Shown: positions 14,028 to 26,266 of the stretch, in pieces
Layout of the letters: each line of letters opens with the position of its first letter
Numbering within the stretch: position 1 is the stretch's first letter
Assembly: GCA_012295275.1 (NCBI GenBank)
Contig: CM022670.1
Coordinates: forward strand, 26,377,244-26,441,243
DNA length: 64,000 nt
Source of the DNA: Chrysomallon squamiferum
Taxonomy: Eukaryota; Mollusca; Gastropoda; Neomphalida; Peltospiridae
Direction: 5' to 3'
The notes under the pieces: generated by a model
Told to the model about the DNA's origin: nothing
Database searches by the model: none
What the model saw: the letters and a program-made list of their open reading frames with translations, nothing else
Position numbers and translations under genes: made by a program

Positions 14028-14110
14028 TTACAGCCATCATTAAAAATAATAACATTAATAATAATAATAATAATAATAGCATTAATAATAAAAAGAAGAA
14101 GAAGAAATAT
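13966..14110. repeat. (CTA)n and (AAT)n microsatellites
   Basis: About 60 bp of pure CTA repeat followed by interrupted AAT and AAG repeats. A (CA)n run follows at 14217-14250. Confidence 0.9.
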
Positions 14111-14213
14111 TTATACAGTTGTATTCAAAATATTATTATGTATTTGTAATATTTGATAATATATCATAATAATTTAAATATATTTACTAACAAGTCTACC
14201 AAGAAGCCTGCAA

Positions 14214-14254
<41 letters not shown>

Positions 14255-14649
14255 AGCTGTCGTACGCTGTCAGATGCACATACATATTTACAACCTTATT
14301 TAAGAAACCGTTATTATTTGCATATTATGATTTGTTTTTCTTTCTTTTCTTTATATAAATATATACCACTACTACTACCACTACCACTACTACACAAAAG
14401 AAGTTAACGGTAAAAAATATTTCCGAGAATAAAAATAAGGTAAAATTGTGAAGACTAATGACAAATAATTTATTTGATGTCTCGAGAACAGAAAATAAAA
14501 GAAAAAAAAACGTCTGCTTGGAAAGTAGTTTACTATTCAAATGGAGAAAGTCATGCACTTCCCAAAATGATGTTCATACTTGAAGAAGAAGCGTCAGTAA
14601 CTGTTGCATAAGCATTCATACATTCTTGACAACATTAAAACATGCTGTT

Positions 14650-15345
14650 AATCAGGCACTGGCAATAACGTTGAGGAATCGCTTGCCATTCTGTAAGTAG
14701 TTGCTGAGCCAGTTGCTGGAGGTTGACGGATGAGATCGGACTCGCCGCCCTAGTTCATCCCAAGTATGCTCTCTGGGTGTCAAGTCTGGTGAGTATGCAG
14801 GCCAAAGCAGGCGCTGAACATTCTGCTGCTGCAGGATGTCAGTCACCACCCAAGCACGATGAATGTCATTGCCGACGGTTCCACTGGATATGACGTCTGC
14901 ACCAATAAAGTCGAGGTCTTCTGAGACGGGCACGTATCTGTGATCGGACCACGTGACGCCGACATCGCAAACCTCGCTCTCGCAGGTGATTCCTAATGGT
15001 CTGGTCAGACACACTGTTACCTGTATCAGCTCTGAGATGATCACGAAGACGCCCTGCGGTCACAATGTCGCAATGCCGTAATCATCTTGTGCTGTTGTTG
15101 ATCGTGGTCTTCCAGAACGGGAGCCATTCCAAATAGAATTAGTTGTTCTCAACCTCTTCCAGAGTCTACCGATAACGCTTAGATTTAACTTTAGACAGTA
15201 AGCCAAATATCTTTGTGCGTGTCCATCTTGTAGCCAGCCAGTTGCCCTTCTCCTGTCTTGGAAACTGAGTAGTCGTCGAACCATCTTCAAATTTAAAGGA
15301 ACGATGAAAGGAAAATGGTCAGCCCTTTTACTGGTAAAACGTGAA
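14650..15345 (-). mobile_element. Decayed Tc1-like transposon, internally deleted
   Basis: Minus-strand reading in shifting frames gives, in order, an N-terminal HTH piece (SVIGRLWKRLRTTN, SGRPRSTT), a second HTH piece (SVSDQTIRNHLRERGL) and a catalytic-domain tail (WPAYSPDLTPREHTWDELGR) typical of Tc1 DDE transposases. The stretch that should carry the first two catalytic Asp residues is largely missing, and frameshifts separate the parts. It is a dead copy. Terminal repeats were not found. Confidence 0.8.
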
Positions 15346-15350
15346 TGCAC

Positions 15351-15708
15351 TGAAGTACATTCATGCTAAGCACGTACAAGTGTGTCACACTGGGTGTATC
15401 GTGGCAGGTTGTCAGTTTAATCTGTCTGCTTTTGCTTCAAATCCATGGAAAGGAAATCTAGGTCAACTAAAAAAAGTTTGTAAAGACAAGGGCAATGATT
15501 GCAAAAGACAACACAAAGGTTAATGTTCTAACCTTATCTAGCCTAACAAGCCTATATATATATTCGTCTTTAGTTTTGGTAGTCCCTCCGATTTACTGAT
15601 TATTAATTCTTTGATTTATTTTTTTATTTATAAATTCCTCCGGTTATATGCGAAACAATTTAAATTTGGTCGTCCCTAATTATCGCTCTTCTCTGTTTTT
15701 TTACTTAT

Positions 15709-15744
<36 letters not shown>

Positions 15745-16947
15745 ATAAAAAAAAAATAAATCAATAAATACAATTTTATTTTATCTGATGAATTTATAAA
15801 GCTATCTGTTAGTGTTTCTACTGTTTATATCACATTGTTCAAACTTGTATAATGATACACAGGTCTGTGGAAAAGGCGTTGGGCAGTGTGATGAGCGGAT
15901 GGTGATAATTAAGACTATAAATAAAAATAATCGACTCAACAATTTCAGATGGCGATTTACTGGACAGTGTTATGACACTTTCTTGCAAATGTGAAAATAA
16001 CAAGACATTATCAGTTTATTTTTAGTTACATTTACTTAAACAAAAATGATATATACTGTTCAATTTAGTTCATACCTTCTAGGCTTCTGCACTCTCTCCT
16101 GTTTTTCTCGCGTGTAACTCGTTATAACGTTCTGGACAGCTGAACATTGTAAGTAACCAGCTGTTGTTGTTTTTTTCACTTGTTTTTTCATTCAAACAAC
16201 TGTTTCGTTGATCCAGAACAGTATTCATCATCTATATCTAATTCACTGAGTTTGAATATATCGAAATTTTATCTTAAAAATGAACTTGAAATATCTGTGT
16301 ATTAGCGAAACATTTCTAACTGCAAGTATTTACAGGATAGCAAAAAAAAAAAAAAAGTAAAGATAGAAAAAGAAGAAAAAGGTCAATTATTCTAATATTC
16401 ATTATAACTAACTAAATTGGGTAATTGATTTTAAGAATTAAATTGAAAAAAAATTGGATCAGTTTGATGGATACACTTAGTCAGTTACTGTTTCTAATGC
16501 AAATTAAATTATCATTATAAATAATAATTGTCCTAGTTGTATTTTTTATCTTATAACATCTGTTCTCTGAGTTTTATTTTGTAAATATACAATATTCTTT
16601 TATCAGTAAACACATAACGTAGATGTTATGTTTTCGTCATTACCTACCAGGTATGTTTTGATCGTTTTATGTTTGCATACTTTTACTTTTTCGAGATTTA
16701 AACAACGCCATAAAATGGTATCTAAACCATTAATAACAATTAAGCGATTTATATAATAATTAATTAAATTTCCTATTTTAATATTTTCATATTTTAATAA
16801 TCAAAACACTCTCTTTGATGATATTCGAAAGTGATTTTGAACAAACCCGATCAAACTATCGCTAATTTTTCAGGTGCATTTTGTGTTCATTTAATGCAAA
16901 AAATGATATCAATCGAGAATAAAAAGTAGAATTTAAATAATATATAC

Positions 16948-17003
<56 letters not shown>

Positions 17004-17280
17004 AAAATAAAAGTATGTTATGAATAGTAACTTTTTAGCTAATTATTCAGTAGGTAGGTAATTGACGGCAAGCAGCAGTATTGATAATCTGTCTCTCACA
17101 TCTTAAAACACTTCATACGTCAAGTCAGCTATACTGCCTCTCTCAGATCTTAAAACAGTTAATGTCTGTAGGCTAATCAGATTCATTACTCAGTGCTCAG
17201 ATTGTTATTATTATTATTTTGATTTTTACTGTTGTGATACAAAGATTTCTTAACTTGATAACTTAGTTTTAAAAAGCCGC
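15351..17280. other. Intergenic region with short repeats
   Basis: AT-rich DNA containing poly-A/(TA)n at 15710-15760 and (TG)n at about 16953-17002. Reading frames at 15341-15523 and 15812-15994 are short and show no domain. Nothing else recognised. Confidence 0.4.
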
Positions 17281-17289
17281 TACACGTGA

Positions 17290-17769
17290 CGACGAAGATT
17301 TCAAAACCGTTGCGTTACGTGACGGCTTAGTTTACAAAACCGTTGAAAATTTAAGATAGTTATACTTGAGACTTACTTTTTCAAAGAAATTCAGACGTGA
17401 GATCGTAGTTTACAAAGCCATACGTGATAATATAGTGAAATAACACGACTTTGAAGAAAATGAATGTGTCATCGGTTTCCATATAATGAAGTGAAATATC
17501 GATTTAACTCATCGGCATTTAAAATCACCAAGAAACAACAAAAGAACAAATCTTAACATTGTTGAAATATGCTTTACGCGAGCAAGTCGACATAAATATT
17601 CACAAAAACGTATGAATGCCATCACGCTATGTAAGTATCCTCCATATGTTACTCAGTATAATTTACAGAACTGTGTAATCACATTATTTTATACTTGTCG
17701 TTCACATATGTCGTTTTAAAACAACAATAAAATGCTCATCATTATATGCATCTATGTTCGTATGTGTGT

Positions 17770-17810
<41 letters not shown>

Positions 17811-19086
17811 CACACACACACTATTCAGAAAAAGTAGATGAACCAAAAATATTAATGTTAATATCAGTTATTAGACCCATCAAACGCACTCACTACAGAA
17901 ATACTAGTAAAAAATGTTCATGTCGGTTTGCCAACACACCGAAATTCGTTCGGTATTTTGCACGTGCATCACGCAGTTGTTCACGTTCACGTGCATGGGG
18001 TGTCATACTCGATTTTGACATTTTTCAGAAAGGTAGATTAAATATTGTGGATCATTATTTCAATCAATTTTTTTTTACATTCTGATCATTTTATATTGTT
18101 ACTGTTTCGTTTTTGTAGTTTTTTTTAGCTACTTTTATCGTTTGAATATGAAATGCGACGCATGCGCTGTGATGAGCGTATAAGGTGCTGTTGGCATGCT
18201 ACTAACAGGCATAATTCAGCATGAAGTGGCCAGCACCATCATTATTTTGAATTCAGTGATTTGCAGATATGGATCAAGTTCCGACAAATCCATAATGTTG
18301 GCGATCGACCCCATTCAGATGGTTCCAGGGCAAAGTCAGTAATACAGGATCAGTTCATCCGTAACCTAGCTCTGAAAAATCGAGCTGAAACGGCAAATCA
18401 AATTCTTGGCATACTTTCTTTAGGCTAATGGTGTCCAAGTTGCGGATCAGATAATTTGAAATTATCTTCATGCAGCCCGTTCATGCTTTAACGGCTCCGG
18501 GCTGTGTCTACGTGGACAAATCGTCACATTTCTTACATTGTAACTGGAGCTGGGAACTTCAGAACGGGGGTAATCGTGGCTGGTCTTACGTCGTGTTTCC
18601 AGATAGAATTCCTATTCACTTTAAACATCCTCGTTAGGAGTGGTGAGGCTGGCGACGAGGCGATGAACGCCAACGTCACAATGTGATTTCGTAACATGCT
18701 TTACGGTCGTTCTGTTATGGTGTGGACTTGCATCGCCGTGACTGAGAGAATACACTCCATACTGTGCAAGGAAGGGTCACTGGGAAGGACTGCCGGAATA
18801 TCATCCTTTTCATGAGCAGATCGCGCGTGCTCACCGTGTACAAATCGTTGATGATTACCTCCAGCAGCACAACCGAAAGCCATGCCAAGCAGTGAGCCCA
18901 GACCTTTCCCACATTTTCTTTTTTGAAGAGTATATTTAAAAAATATATATATATATATATTAATAAAAAAAAAAAATAAACGTTTTCATTATGCAAACTT
19001 GACAAGTGGTTACAGTAAATATTCAAATTTTTATTTTATTTATTTTTTTTTAATTATACAAACGCAATATATCATTTTGTTGTTGA

Positions 19087-19119
<33 letters not shown>

Positions 19120-19240
19120 GCTTTTTGCAGTGAATGAATGAATGTGTTGTGTTTATTTATTTTTTTTTTTTTTTTTTTATGTATTTATGTATTTTTTATA
19201 TTTATGGCTTATGCAAGATTTTTGTATAAAAGTCATATAG
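17290..19240 (+). mobile_element. Decayed Tc1-like element copy 2 with long shared 5' flank
   Basis: The plus strand from about 18230 to 18925 reads as a broken Tc1 transposase: QVADQII.NYLHAARS, then YGRSVMVWTCIAV (the family's GGSVMVWGGI block) and a DYLQQHN-like tail, with several stops. The upstream 17290-17720 is clearly homologous to 23475-23880 (shared stretches such as CAAGTCGACATAAATATTCAC), and the downstream end shares TATGGCTTAT with 24674. The whole 17.3-19.2 kb block is therefore a diverged copy of one repeat. Confidence 0.65.
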
Positions 19241-19254
19241 CAGTGCAAACTAGA

Positions 19255-19325
19255 TATCGTTTCCCTCTCGATTATTCTCACCGAAAGGCGATTCATGTGT
19301 AAATTCAAATGAGGGAAACGTTCGG
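19255..19325. other. Short inverted repeat upstream of gene C
   Basis: CGTTTCCCTC at about 19259 and GAGGGAAACG at about 19311 form a perfect 10-bp inverted repeat about 250 bp before the C start codon. It could be a cruciform or a paired factor site; function unknown. Confidence 0.3.
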
Positions 19326-19575
19326 TGTATTTTAATGGGTCATTAGCTGAAATGGTGAGTATATGAACAGAGCAAATGACAAGAGTGACATATTTGCTGC
19401 ATGAAATAAATGGGGAATTTTAAACTGCCCAAACCATTTCTTCTCTTGGTGAAATTAAACATCTAAACATTTGACAATCATAATTTAAATTTTATATTAA
19501 AAATCTTTATTTCAGAAATACCATTGGAAAAATACAGATTTCAATCGGTAGTGATTTGCGGCTGGAAAACAAAAG

Positions 19576-19869
19576 ATGAGATATTTCTGCGTGGCTGGGA
19601 AAGGAATTCTGGTGTTTTTATTCACGTGTCTAACATTTGGAGTCTTGTTCTACCTATATTCTTCCTCCATTTCTCCCGTTAAACAGAACAAAGAAATGGA
19701 AACACATATCAACACAAATGTATGTTTGTATGTTTGTATGTATGTATGTATGTTTGTATGTATGTATGTATCCGAGTTTGTACATGTCCGTGTATATGTT
19801 ATGCATCTATACGTGTGTGATATATATTATTATTATTATATATACATCTGTATGTATATGTATGTGTGA

Positions 19870-19903
<34 letters not shown>

Positions 19904-20606
19904 GTTAAAGATCAGTTCAGTAACATCTGTTTCAGTATTTCAGAGGTCCACCTGAATTCGCCAATATTTCTATCTCAACGCCGCACGAAGAACTAGCGAG
20001 AATATATCATGCGTTAGTAACCAGTATTTTAATTTACTTTAAATACCACTAATGCTACTACTACCACTAAAACAACGACTACTACTTCCATTAACACTAC
20101 AACAACTTCTACTATGTTCACTACAACCATTGGCATTACTACTCTTGCTATTGTTACCACTTTTTCTATTTCTGCTATCACTGCTACTACTGCTACCAAC
20201 ACTACACCATTATAATTAGCACTACAACTACTACTTGTACTACTATTAAAACTACTTCAAACTACTATTTCTTCTACAGTTACCATTTACTATTAATACT
20301 GCTAATATTTCTACTATAGCTACTACTTCATGTATTACTATTACAATATTACTAGTCATTAAATGTTTTGGTAAGTACAGCTACTTTTACTATCACAATT
20401 TGTACCACTGTTATTGCTTTATTCCATTTAGTCATAGTAATACACTAACTACATTTACTGTTTTACTATTATTATTATGAAATACTATTAGAAATACTAC
20501 TATTACTTCTACTACCACTACTATTTCCTTTTTTTTTTTCCTGTTGTTGTTTGATGTTATTTGTTGTTGTTGTTGTTGGTTGTTGGTTGTTGGTTGTTGT
20601 TGTTGT

Positions 20607-20637
<31 letters not shown>

Positions 20638-21086
20638 AAAATATGTCGTTTTCCGAATTCTTTCGTAACTTTTTCACAAAACAATAAACATTTAAATGCC
20701 GAATGTTGAGACGATTTTAGCGATGGGTACTAATTGCCCATAACATTAGCGTCTAATGATCGGAAACATATGTTTAGATTTTCTTTAAAATATTACTGGA
20801 ATATCTCTTGCGCAAGACGACGGGACCTTTTGAATTCTAATCCTTCCCCGCATGCACCGTGTTCCGTTTTATCATCGTTCTTTCGTTGATGCAGTTTTTA
20901 TTTTGCTCTGTTATATTTTTTTCAGATACGTTGATAAACCACAGATAGAATGCCACAACATCACACGGTATGGTAACGTTGGCGATGGAGGGTGGTTTGT
21001 GTGTCGTGATAGGGGCTATGAACTGAAAACACCTTGTCTTGTATATTCCTTTGGGTGAGTAAAATGTTTGATTATTTTTTTATATA

Positions 21087-21145
<59 letters not shown>

Positions 21146-21148
21146 AAG

Positions 21149-21180
<32 letters not shown>

Positions 21181-22492
21181 AACAAAAAGCAATAATAATA
21201 ACAATAAAGGAACAAACAAACAAATAAATAAATCCTAGATATTTGAAATTGCAGTATTATATAAATAAAAATCTTTCTTTCTTATAAATGTCTATTACAG
21301 TATCAACAATGACTGGAGTTTTGACGACGCAGTGGCGTCATCTGCTGGCTGTCAAGTTTATTCTTATGACCCAAGGCAAGTTTTATTCATTTATTCATTC
21401 ATTGTGCATTTCTGTGTATCGCTGTGTTCATAATATTTTGACACTCCCTTCGACGTTGAATATACATAAATAAAGAGATAAATTGAAAGATAAATAGATA
21501 ACAAGGTAGGTAGGTAGAAAGAGAGGAGAATGGCAACTTCAAAAATATTTTTACAAATCGAACTCGACAAAATCCTGCATTAATGGCCTCACATAAATAT
21601 ATACGTATATAGGTACCACCTGACACATATCCAGTTGTCTTTGATGACTTTCCTTCATTTGTAGCATGAAACTGCAAGAACACATGCGAGGCCCACTCAT
21701 CCATTTTTATCCGATTGGACTGGACGGCAGTGATGGAAAAAACTTGAATCATCCATACTGGAAAATGAACACACTAAACGCAATCAGACGAAACCTGGGC
21801 CACTTGAGAGTATGTTTTTCTGTGTACATGTCAGGCAAAATGTACAGGCAAACAATAGTTACTACTAAAATCACCACCACCACTACTACAACAACTACTA
21901 GTACCACCACCACCACTATTACTGCTACTACTATTACTACTACTATTAGTCACTATAGTATTACAATTAAAACTAAAACTACCACTACTGTTACTATTAC
22001 TACTATCACTTCAGCTACCGCCATCACTTTTACTATTGCTGCTTTTGTAACAGCTATTACCTTTACTGCTGCTATTACTACAACTGCTGTTATCATTAGT
22101 AATAAATTATCACTTTTAACAACTACTACAACTACTACGGTTCTCTTTCGTTTCAGACATCAATCGACGTGCTGAAAGTCGACATAGAAGGGTCAGAATG
22201 GAACGCTTTTCCAGAAATGGTTCTTAGCGGCGCGTTGGACAATGTTAAACAGTTTTGTTTTGAGATTCACTATTTTCTGCCCACGCCTATTAGAGATCCA
22301 GAACCGTGGCAATACCATAACGGCTTGCTCTTGCTTAAGGACTTGTACAATTTAGGATTCAGAATTTTCAAATCCCACGGCAATCCCTGGTGTACTTATG
22401 TTTCACGTTTTGCCCGAAAACGAATTTCATGTCACGAAGTTTATATGATTAATACATTCTACACTAGAAATAAAAGTACATTGGTTTATTAA
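19576..22492 (+). CDS. Gene C: complete METTL24-like methyltransferase, 301 aa, six coding exons
   Basis: The cleanest family member. Exons: 19576-19719, 19936-20012, 20926-21054, 21301-21375, 21665-21809 and 22157-22492; they sum to 906 nt with intron phases 0,2,2,2,0. The N-terminus is a type II signal anchor (GILVFLFTCLTFGVLFYLY, about residues 10-28), so the rest is expected in the secretory lumen. Domain landmarks in order: CHNITRYGNVGDGGWFVC, CLVYSFG, INNDWSFDDAVASSAGC, YDPS, PLIHFYPIGLDG, WKMNTLNAIRRNLGH, VLKVDIEGSEWNAFPEM, QFCFEIH, FRIFKSH and ISCHEVYMI. This is the Methyltransf_22/FkbM-like pattern; the substrate is not known. Intron 4 uses a GC donor (AG|GCAAGT at 21374-21379). A 5' UTR acceptor (tatttcag, ending near 19515) suggests an upstream noncoding exon. 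An AATAAA lies 79 bp after the stop. Confidence 0.9.
20033..20640. repeat. CTA/CTN-rich and (TTG)n tracts in gene C intron 2
   Basis: Interrupted trinucleotide repeat (ACTACTACN-like) from 20033 to about 20520, followed by TTGTTG runs at 20543-20635. A similar tract fills intron 5 (21850-22140). Open frames here are repeat artefacts. Confidence 0.85.
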
Positions 22493-22570
22493 TATTCTGC
22501 AGAAATCTGTCATTTGTTCATCTGTTTTTGAGTGTTAATAATGGCGCATTTTTCAGCGACTTTTAACACA

Positions 22571-22576
22571 AATAAA
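22571..22576 (+). promoter_or_regulatory. Candidate polyadenylation signal of gene C
   Basis: AATAAA lies 79 bp downstream of the gene C stop codon, a normal distance for a short animal 3' UTR. It is seen directly in the sequence; its use is inferred. Confidence 0.5.
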
Positions 22577-22924
22577 ACTGCAGTTAGCATTTTATTTTGT
22601 TTAGTTTATTCTTAATTACACAAGAACGTGCGTTTCGTGTAAGACAACAGAATACAGTTTTTCAACACTTTCATTTTTCTTTGAAATGAAAATTAAAGTA
22701 TGTGTAAAAAGGTTTTGTGGTCAGAATATCGAAAAGCGTGGAGTGTTTATTATTGTGTTTATTATTGTGTTACAATTGTCTGACAGCTGCTGTTTCTCTG
22801 TTACTGTTCTCTAGTAGGCAATAAAAATGATGTAAAAATAAATTTAACGATACTAACACTGTTTTAAAATCTAAATTTATCATTACACTGTGTAATAATA
22901 ATATGATTAAGCGACACAAAGATT

Positions 22925-23430
22925 AAAAATACAGGTAACTTCCTTTTTGCCAAGCAATGATCTGGTTATTTTCAGTCAGAGATTTTGGTTAATTTTTATG
23001 AATATTTATTTATTTTTCATAAGAATAACAAAAACATGCAACATCCATTAATAATACATTCAGCTAAAGAAGTAAAAAGAAACAATGATACTTAGTGAGG
23101 TTGCATGACTTCGGAAATCATATACGATATAGATAAAAGCTGTGGGCTGAAGCAACATTGATCTATATTTTAAGAAAATAATTAAATAAATATTAAAATA
23201 TTTTAAAAATGTGTAATAAAATTACATAGTATCAAACCGTAGTTTTCTGAAACTCGTGAAGTTTATAGGAGTCGTAGAATTTGAGGAGCTACCAGATTTT
23301 GTAGTGCATACATTTTTCTATTTAAAACTTAAATAGTGTTTTTAATTCCTGATTCATTAGGTTTATAATTTAGTTTATGTATATAAAAACTAACAAGATG
23401 AGTAATTCTTTGCTGTAGATTAATCTGTTT
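22925..23430 (+). repeat. Direct repeat R1, left copy
   Basis: The segment from TTTTTGCCAAGCAATGATC through GAGATTTTGGTTAATTTTTATGAATATT to TATATAAAAACTAAC is repeated, diverged, at 24800-25225. The two copies flank the Tc1-like relic at 23475-24700. Confidence 0.7.
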
Positions 23431-23474
23431 CATTACTCGTTGGTAGAATATCGTATAAGACACAACTTTGTTAG

Positions 23475-24700
23475 CGGCTGTGTCATACGTGACAGCTTAG
23501 TTTTCAAAACCGTTTAAAATTTCAGATAGTTTTACGTGAGACTTACTTTATAAAAGCAATTCATACGTGGGATCGTAGTTTACAAAAGGTGTTTAGACAG
23601 TTATACGTGACAATATAGTGAAATATTTGGCCTTGATGAAAATGAATCTGTGATCTGTCTCCATATAATGACGTGAAATATCGACTTAGAACATCTGTAT
23701 TTAAATAACCAAGAAACAACAAAAGAACAAACCTTAACATGTTGTTCAAACATACTTTACACCAGCAAGTCGACATAAATATTCACAAAAACGTATAAAT
23801 GCCATCACGCTGTGTAAGTATCCTCCACATGTTACGCAGTATAATTTTCATAGCTGTATAATCACATTATTTTATACTTTCTTTTGTTCTTCTTGCCCGA
23901 ATACGTCAGCAGGTTGTCATTCTCGATTTTGACAATTTTTCGGGGAATGTCAGATAATCCCTGTGGATCATTATTTCCTTTTTTCATTCTATTGATTACA
24001 CAATTTTTATTGTTTTATGTTTGGTCGTGTTTATTGTTTGGATTTGAATCGCTGTGGATCTTTATTTCTTTTTCATTCTATTGGTTACACAATTTTTATT
24101 GTTTTATGGTTAGTCGTGTTCATTGTTTGAATTTGCAAAGCGGTGTATGCAACCCAGCGAGTCTCGACGGCCTGAAGTGTTTCAAAGTCAGTGATTAGCA
24201 GACTGTGGATCGGATACCAGCAAAAACAACTGACTTTGTTCGTCCCAGGGCAAGTTCAGGCTGCTAGAGATCGGAGGATAACAAATTATCTCCATGCTGG
24301 ACGTCCTCGGGTTGTGTCTACACGAAAAAATCGTCACATTACCCAGAGATGTGAACAGAGCAGGACACGTCAGAACTGATGTTCGCTGCAGGTTACACAT
24401 CGTGTTTTCAGGTGAATCCATGTCGGCTTTACACGTTACTGACAGTCGGGTCTGGTGACTACGAAATCAACGGCACACCTATGTTACGATGTTATTTCGT
24501 CAATGATCACCTCCAGCAACGGCAACCTCTTTCCGAGCAATGAGTGGAAATGATTGCCTCAAACGAACATTTCCACCGAATGAATGCCTTACACATGTTC
24601 GCTGTATCGCTCACTACTGATATTATAAAAATACTAATAACAAAAAAATAAAATAAAATAATTATAACACATATGGCTTATACAGGGTTTTTTGTACATT
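23475..24700 (+). mobile_element. Decayed Tc1-like element copy 3
   Basis: Homologous to 17290-19240 in its 5' flank. The coding part keeps an HTH-like frame at 24191-24379 (AARDRRITNYLHAGRPRVVS). The rest is reduced to short pieces with stops, and the catalytic block is missing. It lies between two R1 direct repeats. Confidence 0.6.
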
Positions 24701-24799
24701 TTAAAATCTATGATTGTCAATATATAATGTAATAACATGATCAAAGCATCATATACATAAAAACACAGGTTATTTCCTCTATTATTTTGTTTTATTTTT

Positions 24800-25235
24800 T
24801 TTTATTTTTTTTTGCCAAGCAATGATCAGAGATTTTGGTTAATTTTTATGAATATTTTTTTTTTTTTCATAAGAATAACAAAATTATGAAAAATCCATTA
24901 ATTATACATTCATCTAAAGAAGTAAACAAAAATAATAATACTTAATGAAACTGTATGAATACAGAAGATCTATAAGCATAAAGATAAAAATATTTTTAAA
25001 AATTAAGTTAAATTAAAATATTTAAAAATGTGTAACAAACTTACACAGTGTGAAAACTGTAGTTTTCTAAAACTCATGTGAAATTCATAGCAGTCGTAAA
25101 ATTTGAGAAGTAAACAATTATTGTAATAAATACATTTTCTATTTAAAACTTAATTTCCCGATTCATCAGTTTTGTAACCTGGTTTACGTATATAAAAATT
25201 AACTGAGTTAGGAACTCCTTGCCGTAGTTCTCACT
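24800..25235 (+). repeat. Direct repeat R1, right copy
   Basis: Second copy of the 22925-23430 segment in the same orientation, with scattered indels and an expanded poly-T tract. It runs into Q-type repeat sequence (aactccttgccgtagttctcactg). Confidence 0.7.
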
Positions 25236-25449
25236 GAAATAACTTTTTTCTTGCAACCCTTTTACTGGTAGTCAGTAATACAAAACTATTTCTCGTTCTC
25301 GAAATAATAGATATATTTTATTTTTTCCAATTTCATATTTTCTTTGTGTAACTGACCACCTTATTGTACTTTGGAAATATATAGATAATTACGTAACATT
25401 GTGAGCATTATGTTGCTTTTTTCTTAATCATATTCAAAACAAAAAATTT

Positions 25450-25775
25450 GGGCATTTGATTTTATTTAATCTTACACAAAAGGAGTAAGTTAATAAGAAT
25501 ACAGCATGAACTAATTAATGATGATCATGATGATAATAATAATAACAGAAACAATAACAACAACAACAACAATAATAATAATAATAATAATAATGACTTG
25601 TGAAAAAAGAAACTTTGGTAGATGAGTGTTTATTCAGAAGTGTTTCATATTCATCAAGATTAGTTTTCTCTTTTAATTTGGGTATTTGATTTTATTTAAT
25701 CTTACACAAAAGGAGTAAGTTAATAAGAATACAGCATGAACTAATTAATTATGATGATGATGATGATGGTGATAA

Positions 25776-25835
<60 letters not shown>

Positions 25836-25905
25836 CTTCTGAAAAAAGAAACTTAGGTAGATCAGAGTGTTTATTCAGAAGTGTTTAGTTTTCATCAAGA
25901 TACCA
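25450..25905 (+). repeat. Tandem duplication within Q-type repeat, unit about 229 bp
   Basis: The segment GGGCATTTGATTTTATTTAA...AAGGAGTAAGTTAATAAGAA...(AAT)n...ATGACTT.TGAAAAAAGAAAC occurs at about 25450-25675 and again at 25679-25905. The same segment recurs once each at 31445-31690 and 33305-33560. Confidence 0.75.
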
Positions 25906-26006
25906 AATTGAATTCGTTTTCTCTTTTTATGGTTTCCTATCATTTATAATAAAAATAATTGTATAATATTGTCGATAACAATTTAATTAAGAAAGAGGGA
26001 GGGAGG

Positions 26007-26010
<4 letters not shown>

Positions 26011-26097
<87 letters not shown>
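26011..26097. repeat. (GA)n microsatellite before module M1
   Basis: About 87 bp of GA with a GGGA-rich start, 50 bp upstream of the conserved module. Similar GA tracts precede M2 and M3. Confidence 0.95.
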
Positions 26098-26099
<2 letters not shown>

Positions 26100-26146
26100 A
26101 CAAACAAACCTATGAACGCTTGCACATACTTCTGCTGGTTTGTTCT

Positions 26147-26266
26147 GTACCTAAGGTGAACAGTCCCCCGGTAGCTCATTTTCAAGGATGAGTTCCCGTA
26201 TTAGCCACACTGAGGTGGGGGTGTCATCACTCACCAGGTGACTCCTTGTCGCTGCATTTTAGGTAC
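26147..26266. repeat. Conserved 120-bp module M1
   Basis: Begins GTACCTAAGG and ends TTTTAGGTAC, so its outermost 8 bases are perfect inverted repeats. Internal pairing potential includes GCTCAT/ATGAGT and CCCCC/GGGGG. It differs from M2/M3 at one base (aaggatg for aagtatg). Candidate small structured element, SINE core or MITE; no known family recognised. Confidence 0.8.

Noticed and set aside
26147-26266. Module M as a tRNA gene
   Set aside because: A GTAGCTCA box-A-like string is present, but there is no GGTTCRANYCC box B and no cloverleaf with a 7-bp anticodon loop that I could draw.
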